A DNA stretch of 64,000 bases, taken from Takakia lepidozioides. Taxonomy: Eukaryota; Streptophyta; Takakiopsida; Takakiales; Takakiaceae. The stretch covers positions 39,246,001 to 39,310,000 of the forward strand of contig CM060731.1 of the NCBI GenBank assembly GCA_030704615.1, read 5' to 3'. Below the pieces are notes generated by a model. That model saw only the letters and a list, made by a program, of their open reading frames with translations. It was not told where the DNA came from and ran no database searches. Shown here piece after piece: positions 36,068 to 47,894 of the stretch; within the stretch, counting starts at the first letter, position 1, and every line of letters begins with the position of its first letter. The translations under genes were made by a program, and so were the position numbers.

Positions 36068-36769
36068 CTACCCGCTCGCTGGAGGAAGATGCCGCCGCTC
36101 TGACTCCAGAATAGGAATATCGTTAGCACTCATGTCGCGGCGACGCATCAGCCCGTTGTCATCGAACTCCCAAAGCTCATTACCGTGGGTCCGATACCTG
36201 CTTGAAGCAGAAAAGCATAAGTGGGGACTACATCAAACATAGAACAACACAGCGCATCGAATAGACCGGTATTTCTCTCTCTCTCGTTTGTTTCTTTCTT
36301 TCTTTCTCTCTTCACAGATGGGGAGCACACCCAGATCAGTCAGATGTACAGATTTGAATAGTGGACAAACCATGTTTCCCTCTCCTCAATTGAGGCCCAA
36401 TTTTGACACAGGACTAATAAGCAACAACAGACCCTCAATGACGTTCCCAGAGGCTGAAACACACCATTCTCCAGCCGTGTTGTGCCACTCATACTCAAAC
36501 CGCACCGCAATATGGTTGCCAGAGTATGCCCACATCTCCTTCATCAGTCGGTAGTCAAGCTCCTGGTCCCATTTGCGGGTAAGAAACTCTTTGATTGCTT
36601 CTCGTCCTTTGAAGAACTCAGTTCGATTCCGCCACTCAGAATCCTCTGTGTAGGCTAGTGCTACAGTCTCAGGATTGCACGTATTCCATGCATCCTCTGC
36701 AGCTTTCACTTTTGCCAGCGCTGTTTTCTCCGTGAAGGGAGGGAATGGGGGCCTTTCACCGCTAGCCAT
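36068..36769 (-). CDS. DUF1348 / NTF2-like (SnoaL-like) protein
   Basis: Small single-domain protein of unknown biochemical role, related to the NTF2/SnoaL fold. Exons 36769-36465 and 36197-36068 join with phase 2 (TG|G, Trp) to give 144 residues, the normal length for the family. Diagnostic stretches are [32 protein letters not shown] and, across the join, [22 protein letters not shown]. The 267-base intron has a long pyrimidine (TTTC)n tract near 36281-36313, read as purine-rich on the coding strand. Start at the first ATG. It looks intact. Confidence 0.93.
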
Positions 36770-37101
36770 TACCTCCTGCCAACCAACCCATCATTATCTG
36801 TATCATCTTCCTTACAAAAGGTGAAGCTTTGAATCACGGGCATGGCATTCTATGTCGTAACAGCAGATGAGTTTCGGTTCGACCTTTTGCTTTTGGAAAC
36901 TTGATGGCACGCAAGATGAGAGCGCTCGCCGATTCCTCTGCTGCTCCTTACACAGGAAGCAATCCGTGACAAGTGCGTGCTCCCCTCGCAGATTGGTGCA
37001 GGCCAGGAGCTGCACACACACGAGTTCCAAGGAGCATCGTCCGTAAAAGTCTTCGCCAGGAGATGGATGAGAATCTACACATTTCAGTTGTGGCTCCTCT
37101 T
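36770..37101. other. 5' flank of the DUF1348 gene
   Basis: No separate gene is recognised. A minus-strand open stretch (37030-36812) has no similarity I know and is probably leader sequence. Confidence 0.4.
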
Positions 37102-37466
37102 TACCGTAGTGGGATAGCCGGTTAGGCAGAAATTAATTCGAAAAAAGTGTACCTAATCAAAATAAATTATTTTTGACAAGAGTGCCTAATTTTCAAAAAT
37201 TTCTCTAAAAGTGCCTATGGTATAAAAAGGAAGATAATAGGAATAATGTAAGAACTTAATGCAAGCGCGTCAGGACGGTCCAGCCCTGACACCCGTACCG
37301 CCGGTTCTTCGCCTCCGGCAGACATCGAAAGGCAGCCGGCTGGGCTCGGTCAATCCCTCCCCACCCCGCCCTCATCCCATCGGCGTCGTCGCCCCAGGCG
37401 TGTCGTCGCCCCCTGCGTCGTCGTTCTGCGACACCAGTCCGCCGCTTCCAGCAATCCGCCAGTTCC

Positions 37467-39317
37467 CTGTAACCCCCGCCCCGGGTTCAACCATCACCCC
37501 CATGTAACCCTCTGTAACTCCGCCGAGTGTAACCCACACCACCATGTAACCCTCTGTAACCCATATAACCCCATGACCCTCTGTAACCCTCACCACCATG
37601 TAACCCTCTATAACACCGCAGAGTGTCACCCCCACCCCTATGTAACCCTCACTACATGTAACCCTCTCTAACCCATGTAACCCTCTATAACACCGCAGAG
37701 TGTCACCCCCACCCCTATGTAACCCTCACTACATGTAACCCTCTTTAACACTTTGCAACCCATGTAACCCTATGTAACCCTCTGTAACCCATGTAACCCT
37801 TTGTAACACCGCAGAGTGTAACCCTCACTCCATGTAACCCTCTGTAACCCTTTGTAACCCATGTAATCCTCTGTGACCCTTTGTAACCCATGTAACCCTC
37901 TGTGACCCTCTGTAACCCATGTAACCCTCTGTGACCCTTTGTAACCCTCACCACCATGTAACCCTCTGTAACACCGCAGAGTGCCACCCTCACCCCTACG
38001 TAACCCTCATTCCATGTAACCCTCTCTGACCCTCTGTAACCCTCACCACCATGTAACCCTCTGTAACCCATGTAACCCTCTGTGACCCTCTATATCCCTC
38101 ACCAGGTGTAACCCTTACCACCATGTAACCCTCTGTAACACCGCAGAGTGTCACCCTCGCCACCATGTAACCCTCCGTAACCCTCACAAACCCTCTGTGA
38201 CACCGCAGAGTGTCACCCTCATCCCATGTAACCCTCACTCCATGTAACCCTCACAAACCCTCTGTGGCTCTGTAACCCATGTAACCCTCTATAACAACGC
38301 AGAGTGTCACCCTCACCCCTTATGTAACCCTCACTCCATGTAACCTCTCTGTAACCCATGTAACCCTATGTGACCCTTTGTAACCCTCTGTGACCCTTTG
38401 TAACCCTCACCACCATGTAACCCTCTGTAACACCGCAGAGTGTAACCCTCACCCCTATGTAACCCTCATTCCATGTAATCCTCTCTGACCCTCTTTAACC
38501 ATCACCACCATGTAACCCTCTGTAACCCATATAACCCTCTGTGACCCTCTATATCCCTCACCAGGTGTAACCCTTACCACCATATAACCCTCTGTAACAC
38601 CGCAGAGTGTCACCCTCGCCACAATGTAACCCTCCGTAACCCTCACAAACCCTCTGTGACATCGCAGAGTGCCACCCTCATCCCCATGTAACCCTCGCAA
38701 ACCCTCTGTGGCTCTGTAACCCATGTAACCCTCTATAACACCGCAAAGTGTCGCCCTCACCCCTTATGTAACCCTCACTCCATGTAACCCTCTGTAACCC
38801 ATATAACCCTCACCACCATGTAACCCTCTATAACACCGTAGAGTGTAATCCTCACCCCTATGTAACCCTCATTCCATGTAACCCTCTCTGACCCTCTTTA
38901 ACCATCACCACCATGTAACCCTCTGTAACCCATGTAACCCTTTGTGACCCTCTATATCCCTCACCAAGTGTAACCCTTACCACCATATAACCCTCTGTAA
39001 CACCGCAGAGTGTCTCCCTCGCCACCATGTAACCCTCCGTAACCCTCACAAACCCTCTGTGACACCGCAGAGTGCCACCCTCATCCCCATGTAACCCTCA
39101 CAAACCCATTGTGGCTCTGTAACCCATGTAACCCTCTGTAACACCGCGGAGTGTCACCCTCACTCCATGTAACCCTCTGTAACCCATGTAACCCTCTGTG
39201 ACCCTTTGTAACCCTCACCACCATGTAACCCTCTGTAACACCGCAGAGTGTCACCCTCACCCCTATGTAACCCTCATTCCATGTAACCCTCTCTAACCCT
39301 CTGTAACCCTCACCACC
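37467..39317 (-). repeat. Left TIR tandem array of GGGTTACA-type units
   Basis: About 1.85 kb of degenerate tandem repeats. On this strand the basic words are TGTAACCCTC and ATGTAACCCTC; higher-order blocks of about 90-150 bases contain CACCGCAGAGTGTCACCCTC once each. It is the inverse of 45600-47290. The reading frames running through it, with VTEGYMV-type repeats, are by-products of the repeat. Confidence 0.95.
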
Positions 39318-40485
39318 ATGGTCCTTGCCAAGCATTTGCGGGAGCGTTCGAGGTACCTCATTGTACTTTGATCCTCTCTGATTTTGAATATTGATTATAA
39401 CTCTTGTATGATGCATCGTAATGTTCGTAATGTGCGGTTTGTTGTGCAGACTAAAACAACGGTACTTGACAAAGTTCAGAATGGTGTCGGACCCTCCTGG
39501 GGCGCCCGAAGTGAAGTTTTATTATGGCGATGCCTTCCTGGCTTGTAGTCCGTTACAGTTTTACTTGGAAGAGACAGATTTTGAGCCGATGTATAAAATA
39601 AGAGCAACTGTCACAGATGCATTGCTCTCGGGTTACAACAAACTTCTGGAGGCCAAATTGTTTAAGGCTATCGCACCTGAGTTTGTCATATGTGCTCCTT
39701 TCCAATGGCATGTCATGCGTACCAATGGTAACGATCTGCAAACGCTATTCGGGTTGGTGCAAGAATGGTACACTCAGGATGCCCGAGGGATGGTGTTCAC
39801 AAAGAATCGAGATCTTGTGAACGTGGTTGTCATCCCTATTGTCTTCGAGTAAGTAATTTCAGCGTTGACTGAGCATGTTGGGTTACACTCCTCTATTCTA
39901 GACTGAGTTGCACTAGTGACTGCTGACTAGTTGTGTAACACCGTTTAGAGTTACAGTACAAAGGGTTACACTACTGGGTTACACCACAGCCGGGTTACAC
40001 CACAATGGGTTTCATTGGAGATGTTTTTTTCTATTCTGACGTAACGGCTTTGTTTGTGTTGCAGTGATCACTGGAGTGTTGCTGTTTTAGAGCGCCGAGG
40101 TCGGATAGTACATTTGGACTCCCATAAAACCATTGCCCGACCCAAACTCATTGAAGGAATTTTGCGAAATTTTGCCATAGCGTTCTTTGATTTCATGCCT
40201 GGATCTGATGACTTCAGTTACATCATGGAGAGGATGGAATGGTTTGAGGCCAGTGTCCCCCAGCAACGGAGCTATTGGGAGTGCGGCTATTATGCACTTT
40301 GTTTTGTGCAATTTTACTTGGAGTGGAAGTTCAATGTGAAAACCACAGAAGATCGAACCCGTCATAGGCGGGCGTTTACTGCAAGTTGGTTCAACGAGTC
40401 AACCATGATAGCTTCCCGTACTCATATGATTAGTTGGCTGTGTGACGAGATGGACAAAGACTTGGTCAGATGGCCAAAGAAATAA
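39318..40485 (+). CDS. Ulp1-type (C48) cysteine protease carried by the MULE
   Basis: SUMO-protease-like domain protein typical of some plant MULE families (KI/Kaonashi type). Exons 39318-39352, 39450-39848 and 40065-40485 join in frame to 284 residues. The catalytic elements are present in order: His in DDHWSVAVL, Asp in HLDSHK, then Gln and Cys in VPQQRSYWECGYYAL. The start ATG lies exactly at the inner edge of the left tandem array: the repeat's CACCACCATG supplies the start codon and its context. It looks fully intact, unlike the transposase on the other strand. Its role in transposition is not known; cleaving SUMO or SUMO-like modifiers from host factors is the usual guess. Confidence 0.88.
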
Positions 40486-41841
40486 ATAGCGTCTCTTGAT
40501 GCATTTTTGCTTCTATGTGGTTTGTTCGTAACACTTCACAGTTTGGGTTTCATGCAATGGGCTTACATGGGGTTACACCTTATAAGGTTACATGAAGTGG
40601 AATCATAGACAAGTACTTGGGTACACCTTTGGGCCCTGGGGCAATGGGCTTACACTCTGTGGGTTTCACACATAAGTGATGGGTTACACCATGCCGGGTC
40701 TCACAACGTGGGGTTACACTTATGGGTTACATACAATGGGCCTAGGGTTACATGGTTGGGCCTTCCTGGCTATGTCAGGGTCACGTTGCTGAAACAGTAT
40801 ACTTTCGTGGCATGTAACCCCACCTCGACTATGCGCATTTGTTTTATTTTTTATTTTTTTCGCACTGAAGTGTTTGTGCACTGAAGTTCTCAGATTTATA
40901 ATACATGGGGTTACATACATGAGGGCTATGTACAATGGGTTACATACGATGGGGTCACAATAGTGTGGGGGTAACATCTGGTCGGGCTACATACTTCTTG
41001 GAGTTACAACACTCTGGGTTACACTCACTCAAGAGGGTTACACAGTTCTAAGTTACACTGTGCACAATGAAAGTGGGCAGGGTTGCCTATACAAGGGCTA
41101 CGTGTCGTGGGGATACATAAGATGGGGTGATGTAGCATCGGGGTTTATAGCGTGCACCCCAAATTGTACAATGGGTTACATGCGATGGGGTGACATCAAT
41201 GGGGGTTACATGTGGTCGGGATACATACTTCTTGGGGTTACACAACAACAAGTTACACTCCGGAGGGCTACACTGGTCCATAACATAGGTTGAACGGAAT
41301 GATTATCTATCTCATGGATTACACGTCCATGGGTTACACATAGAGGGGTTACACATACAGGGGCTAGTGTTGGTGACTAAAGGTGCTCGACTTCAGCATC
41401 TTCCCACTCTGTATTGAAGGGTCATGTAACCCCGGCAGACTAACCCAGACCCTGTAGTCACATTGTAGTCATCGACTTATAATTCTCAGAGTTACACCAC
41501 TGACAGCAATATTCTATGGGGTTACATACTGGGTTACACTATTGATAGTTACATTGCAGTTACACTTGGAGTTACACTGAAGAGGTTCACACTCATCTGT
41601 GTTAAACTGTGTGGAATACCACAGATGCGAGTTACACTAAGTAGAGCTATGTTACGTTATGAAACCCCAGACGGTGTAACCCTGCGGTGTGTCACCCCGG
41701 CCCATGGGTGTCCCATTGAGTGGGTTACATAGGTTGAATGTGGATGGAATGGCAAAGTGAATAACAACCCATGAACAGACATGTACTTCATATTAAACTT
41801 GGTGATCACAAAATAAGTGTTATTGCCAATGGACTCAATGG
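40486..41841. repeat. Inter-gene spacer of the MULE, GTTACA-rich
   Basis: No gene. The spacer between the two converging genes is sprinkled with GGGTTACA and related words (for example 40555-41350), without the regular order of the terminal arrays. Confidence 0.7.
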
Positions 41842-44800
41842 TCACTTACTACGGAACCGGTCTACAAAATCTACTTTCCTGGCAAGGGACATGTTGTTTC
41901 CATCATCATTTTTTATGAATGGAACTGCTTGAAGAGGGTGCAACAGACCTTTGTCGATTCTAACTTGTAAAGTGGACAGCCTCCCACGAACACAACGAAG
42001 CTCGGCAAGCAGATGTTTGCGCATTGTTTCACTCTCATTGCCAAGAAGCGACAGGGACTTCATCTCAGATTCAATTGATGAAACATCCGATGGCTCCTGC
42101 CGACCACCCTGGGATGATGCTGAGCACTCCGTAGGCTCTGCTAGATTCACAACTTCCTCCTCTGCATCTGGAAGTTCCGATTTCATCAACATGTGAAGAC
42201 CTCCATGAATGGTCCCGAGCTTTGTGCCACAGAGCTTCACAATAAGCCCTTCCTTCAGATTTGGCTTCATCAATTGAAGTACGCGGATTTGATGTTTGCA
42301 CAAGTTACCCTTCAAAGCCCATGGACAATCGCAACAAGCCCAGGTGGTCGTAGGTGCATAGATTGTGTAACTTCGACCGGCCGTTTGAACACTATCCACA
42401 ATCACCGGATGACCAGGAATAGTGGGCAAATGAACATTGACATCAGGGATCTCCCTTGCAGTCCAAACAGCATTACTGATAAATTCCTCCTGTCGTACAT
42501 TCCTTTTGAAGCCTTTCGATTTCAAGTTATCTCTATACCAATAATGGGTTAGAACAGGACCCACGAGTTCGCTGATCAGCCAATCGATTCTCCTGCCATC
42601 AAGCCTTTGCTTTCCCGAGCGTAAACGAGCCTTCAAATTTCCGTGCCAAGATTCAATTGCGGCATTAGTATCCTGACTTGCGTGGGGAATATAACGAGCC
42701 CCCGTGATCCACATGCTCAGTTTTGGGACCCATTCCATTCTGATGTAATGTAGGAAGTCACGCGCAAGCGGATATGAATAATTCAAATCTTCCAGTCGCT
42801 CCAGCGCCCACTCTTCTGGGGTGACTCCCACACAGGCGTTAATGCCGTACATTACGTCGCCAAGCTGTTTCAAGACAGCATTGCGAGTGTATGGATCGGG
42901 CATCTTACGCCACGAATGTTTCAGCCAAGCGCGGCTAACATGCCAAAGGCATAGAAATATCGCTATGTCCCCAAACGATTCCCTGCATGCACACACATCA
43001 AATGCCACCCAATCCATCAGTGTAACTCTTGTCAGTGTAACTCTTCGCAGTGTAACTCGTAGAAGTGTAACTCTTCAAAGTGTCACTCTTAGTAGTGTGG
43101 CTCATGTAACCCCTCGTGCATCTGGTCATGTAACTATCAATGAAACTCACAGCAGTGTAACCCAACACATATAACCCCTCGCAGCGCTGTAACGCAATCC
43201 ATGTTACACCGTGTAACTCTCAGAGTGACCCAAACCATACAACCCTCTACGATGCTCCCAGTGTAACTCACAGGCTATAGCAGTGCAACCTAATCCATGC
43301 AGGACTGCGGATGACACGCCGTGTAACTCCCAGTGTAACTCGCAGTGTAACCCTCTGTCTACCTCATAGTAGTGTAACCCTCGGTCTAACTCACAGCAGT
43401 GTAACCCTCCGTCCAACTCAAGGCAGTATAACCATCTGTCTAACTGATAGTGTAACCCTCAGTGTAAGAGACAGCACTGCAACCCAATTCATGTAACCCC
43501 TTAAGCAACTGACAGTGTAACTCCAAGTGTTACAGGCAGCAATGCACCCCCTCGTGTAACTGGCAGTTTAACTCTTACTGTGATTCTCAGTGTAACTAGC
43601 AGCAGTGTAGCCCGATCCATGAAACCCCTCGTGCATGCAACTTGTAGTGTGAATTACTGTGTGACTCAGAACATTGTAACTTCTAGCCATGTACCTGATA
43701 GCATTGATTTCTGCGTCTGCATCGTCGACAACAAAAGCATTTGGCCTCCAATCTGGTTTGCTCTGAAGAAGTCGGTCGCGAAGACGTTTCATCCAGGGGC
43801 TCAGGTCAGTCGTTTTGTTTCTCGCTGATATAATATAAGCAACAGGTATGCCGTTGAGCCATTCGTCGAACACCATCATGGTATACATTGGGAACTGCAA
43901 TGTCGCAATGGTACAAAAATTAATAAGGTGAGTGTTATAATATTGGCAACAGTTGCATGGCACTCACATTTCAGAACGCAATGAAAGGTAAAGCGTGACA
44001 CGAATACCTTATTTTCGTTGGTCCCAAATGTTGCATCGCACGATACCACACGGTTGTGTCCCAGGTCGATCATTTTCTGTTTTTGCCACTCCGTTTGTAT
44101 TCCAATTACGAACTTCAAATCACCCGCCACTGGCGCTGTCTCTTCATGATAGAAGAAGACGCTTTCAGGATTGCTATCGACCCACATACGTACACTTTGT
44201 GCATCATGTGGATGTTTTTTGTAACTCTCAATCACAAGCTTGTCGGCAATGTTTCTCATGTCGTACTAGAACAAGAAACAATCGCGACTCCACTCCATGC
44301 CTGGCTGAGACACACAAGCTTCCTGGAGCTATTGAGTGTGTTGTGTCATAATCATAGCTGGAGATAGGCCACTGCGAAGACTATCGACGATCCACTGTTT
44401 CATATCTTGGCTGAGACGAGGGGCATGCACGAATCGCGAGAAATGGGAAGAGGGGTCAGCTGAACCATGATATGGCTTTCCTTTTGCATCCACATGCTAT
44501 TTATGGAAGTATGTGATGATTGCCAACTCTGAATCTAGAAAACACTGGCCAACTTTGAAGCTACACGTACACCCACGTTTGTATGACTCTCCAAAATCCG
44601 CTGCCTTACATCTGATTCGCTTGACTGGTTTTTGATTATCGGAGGCTGCTATCGGTTTTTCTTTCTTCTTCACAATCGGCGGGTCCATGCGCCTATCTAT
44701 CGGGCCGTAGCAGCAGTGGTACCTGCAAAAAAAGCATATAAAGCGAGGAGGGTTATCGCCATATACGACTTTGCTAGGCCAGCAGAAAGAAGTGGGGCTG

Positions 44801-45284
44801 GGAATGTTATACAACCCTCATAAGTGACTTACTTATGCCACTAACGATAACTGTTTGCACGCGGTGTTGTCAAATCTGGCAACTCACGGTACCTTCGATC
44901 TTGAACATAAAATTGGGTCTTCCCATCCACTCTACTCCTTTCTCCCTCCAGAAAATCAGGAATGCGAGACCATGGAACGACAGCTACTTCGATGGATATC
45001 CATTTCCCTTTTCCCTGGGAAACCTGGCGTATCCAATGGAGGTTTGTGTGATTGAAAAGCCCGTCTATGGGCAGCTGTAGGATGCATTTCAAATGAGATA
45101 CCAAATGCTGCAAATGACAGAGTTCTCCCGCCTCATCTTTCAAACCATTTGATTCCAATGCTGCTTTGCGTTCCTCGTCTAGCACCTTCGCGGCAGCACA
45201 TGCCATTAGCAGCAACAGTACCACCAATACAGTACAAATCGCATAACACACGCGGGCAACGCAGCGGAGCCCTCGGGACTGCAC
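41842..45284 (-). pseudogene. MURA-type MULE transposase with three in-frame TAG codons
   Basis: DDE transposase. From the N-terminus: an open frame 45284-44841 with a hydrophobic segment (CTVLVVLLLLMACAAA) and WIRQVSQGKGKWISIEV; an exon 44722-44008 with a WRKY/GCM1-like zinc cluster; exon 43894-43695; exon 42982-41842. The last three join in phase. The DDE residues lie in SCDATFG, FVVDDADAE and NAAIESWHG. A SWIM zinc finger (CDCPWALKGNLCKHQ) follows. Three stops, all TAG, interrupt the 44722-44008 exon at 44497-44499, 44329-44331 and 44266-44268; the frame continues with good coding sequence after each. The join from the first frame to 44722 is not resolved. Probably inactive unless the stops are spliced out. 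Confidence 0.85.
42983..43694. repeat. Transposase intron made of GTGTAACTC-type repeats
   Basis: The intron between the second and third catalytic regions has proper GT-AG borders and consists largely of AGTGTAACTC and CAGCAGTGTAACCC words. It uses the same GTTACA core as the terminal arrays. Confidence 0.75.
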
Positions 45285-45599
45285 GTCGTCTACGCACCTG
45301 GTGAAAATGACGAGCGATGATGGAGTTACACGTGGGTTTTGATGTCACCAAATCGTGTAACCCAGGTTTGAATTCAAAATATCTGACACCTCTTGGAGCC
45401 CGCCAATTTTTGCCGGGCACCAAGGGGCTACACGAACAGGGGTGACATGCGTTGGGGATAAATGATCCGGGGTGACACGAGCTATGAGTGACACAATCGG
45501 GGGTTACACGGAGGGGATTGATACAGTATCGGGGTTACATGGTGGGGTTACAATGTGAGAGTTGCACAATGAGGGTTACATGAGGCGGAGCTAAAGGGC
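45285..45599. other. Transposase 5' flank inside the MULE
   Basis: Transition from the transposase N-terminal frame to the right tandem array, with scattered GGGGTTACA words. No separate gene is supported. Confidence 0.4.
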
Positions 45600-47290
45600 T
45601 GAAGTGCAGAGGGTTACATGGATGATGGGGTTACGAGGAACTGGAGTTACACGGAGAGGGGTATATGGGATAACATGATACAAGCTTACATTGGGGTTAC
45701 ACGATGCAGGATAACATGGAGTGAGGGTTACACCCCGCGGAGTAACAGAGGGTTACATGGGTTACAAAAGGTTACAAAGGGTGACATAGGGTTACATGGG
45801 AGGATTACATGGATGAGGGTGACACTCAGCGGTGTTACAAAGGGATAAATGGGTTACAGAGGGTTACATGGTGGTGAGGGTTACACCTGGTGAGGGTTAC
45901 AGAGGGTCACAAAGGGTCACAGAGGGTTACATGGAGTGAGGTTACACAGGGGTGAGGGTGACACTCTACGGTGTTACAGAGGGGCTACTGAGGGTTACAT
46001 GGTGGTGAAGGTTACACCTGGTGAGGGTTATAAAGGGTCACAAAGGGTTACATGGGTTACAGAGGGTCAGAGAGGGTTACATGGAGTGAGGGTTACATGG
46101 GTTACACAGGGTCACAGAGGGTTACACGGGTTACACAGGGTCACAGAGGATTACATGGGTTACAAGGAGTGAGGGATGCATAGGGATGGGGGTGACACTC
46201 TGCGGTGTTACAGAAGGTTACATGATGGTAAGGGTTACACATAGTGAGGGATATAGAGGGTCACAGAGGGTTACATGGGTTACAGAGGGTTATAGAGGAT
46301 CAGAGAGGGTTACATGGAATGAGGATTACATAGGGGTGAGGGTGACATTCTGCGGTGTTACAGAGGGTTACATGGTGGTGAGGGTTGCAAAGGGTCACAG
46401 AGGGTTACATAAGGGGTGAGGGCGACACTCTGCGGTGTTACAGAGGGTTACATGGGTTACAGAGCCACAGAGGGTTTGTGAGGGTTACATGGAGTGAGGG
46501 TTACATGGGATGAGGGTGACACTCTGCGGTGTCACAGAGGGTTTGTGAGGGTTACGGAGGGTTACATGGTGGCGAGGGTGACACTCTGCGGTGTTACAGA
46601 GGGTTACATGGTGGTAAGGGTTACACCTGGTGAGGGATATAGAGGGTCACAGAGGGTTACATGGGTTACAGAGGGTTACATGGTGGTGAGGGTTACAGAG
46701 GGTCAGAGAAGGTTACATGGAATGAGGGTTACATAGGGGTGAGGGTGACACTCTGCGGTGTTACAGAGGGTTACATGGTGGTGAGGGTTACAAAGGGTCA
46801 CAGAGGGTTACATGGAGTGAGGGTTACATAAGGGGTGAGGGCGACACTCTGCGGTGTTACAAAGGGTTACATGGTGGTGAGGGTTACAAAGGGTCACAGA
46901 GGGTTACATGGGTTAGAGAGGGTCACAGAGGGTTACATGGGTTACAGAGGGTCACAGAGGATTACATGGGTTACAGAGGGTTACAGAGGGTTACATGGAG
47001 TGAGGGTTACACTCTGCGGTGTTACAAAGGGTTACATGGGTTACAGAGGGTTACATAGGGTTACATGGGTTGCAAAGTGTTACAGAGGGTTACATGTAGT
47101 GAGGGTTACATAGGGGTGGGGGTGACACTCTGCGGTGTTATAGAGGGTTACATGGATTACAGAGGGTTACATGGTGGTGAGGGTTACAGAGGGTCATGGG
47201 GTTATATGGGTTACAGAGGGTTACATGGTGGTGTGGGTTACACTCGGCGGAGTTACAGAGGGTTACATGGGGGTGATGGTTGAACCCGGG
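45600..47290 (+). repeat. Right TIR tandem array of GGGTTACA-type units
   Basis: About 1.7 kb with basic words GAGGGTTACATGG and GGGTTACAGA and the periodic block GTGACACTCTGCGGTGTTAC. It mirrors the left array. It lies directly upstream of the transposase gene, so it could hold its promoter. Confidence 0.95.
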
Positions 47291-47534
47291 GCGGGGGCTA
47301 CAGGGAACTGGCGGACTGCTGGAAGCGGCGGACTGGTGTCGCAGAACGACGGTGCAGGGGGCGACGACGCCGATGGGATGAGGGGGGGGGTGGGGAGGGA
47401 TTGACCGAGCCCAGCCGGCTGCCTTTCGATGTCTGCCGGAGGCGAAGAACCGGCGGTACGGGTGTCAGGGCTGGACCGTCCTGACGCGCTTGCATTAAGT
47501 TCTTACATTATTCCTATTATCTTCCGTATAAAAA

Positions 47535-47894
47535 CTTGAATTTAAATTAGAAAAACAAATTAAAAAAATAGAAAACAAAATCTAAAATGATATTCATTTA
47601 AAGTGATATTCATTTAATTCAATTTTCATTCATGGCAGCGGCTGAGTTTTCATTTAAAACGTCATCCATGGACTCAGTTTTCAAATTTCAACCATGGCAG
47701 CGGCTGTATTTTCATATTTTTGTGTTTTCATTTTGTGATCATTATTTTTAGTTGCCTAGTTTGAAAAACTTACACATCCAAGATGCCTAATTAAAAAAAA
47801 AACTCTCAAAAATGCCTAATTGTCAAATGGCCCCAAAAATAATTATTAGGCAGGCAAGTCCTAACCGGCTATCCCGGCTATCACACTACGGTAT
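47535..47894. other. AT-rich arm of the split older element
   Basis: Right part of the TA-flanked element. It repeats the words TGCCTAATT and TCAAAAAT that also occur left of the MULE at 37187-37219. No gene. Confidence 0.5.

Larger units (their letters stand above)
37229..47525. mobile_element. Mutator-like element with Ulp1 protease and giant repeat-built TIRs
   Basis: The left end starts GGAAGATAATAGGAATAA and the right end is its exact reverse complement. The flanks 37220-37228 and 47526-47534 are both GTATAAAAA, a perfect 9-bp target duplication, the Mutator hallmark. Total length is 10,297 bp. The terminal inverted repeats are about 2.1 kb (left) and 1.9 kb (right). Each has a unique outer 240 bp and an inner tandem array. 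Inside, a Ulp1-type protease gene (+) and a transposase gene (-) converge. The perfect duplication and near-identical outer ends suggest fairly recent insertion. The arms differ by small indels, for example about 17 bases missing on the right near 47370. Confidence 0.95.
37104..47891. mobile_element. Older TA-flanked inverted-repeat element, split by the MULE
   Basis: CCGTAGTGGGATAGCCGG starts at 37104. Its near reverse complement ends at 47891, where the right copy has a one-base change and an extra GGGATAGCC unit. Both are bordered by TA (37102-37103 and 47892-47893). Without the inserted MULE and its target duplication the element would be about 480 bp with AT-rich filler, like a Tc1/mariner-type MITE. 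TA is a short duplication, so the family call is tentative. Confidence 0.5.

Noticed and set aside
37467-39317. CRISPR-like or telomeric array
   Set aside because: Units are degenerate, contiguous and without unique spacers. The array is interstitial and mirrored by an inverted copy bounded by a transposon TIR, so it is neither CRISPR nor a chromosome end.
37745-39416. Several long minus-strand frames rich in VTEGYMVVRVT repeats
   Set aside because: They are translations of the TIR tandem array. The unit length keeps frames open, and the same happens on the plus strand in the right array (45618-47404). No independent coding evidence.
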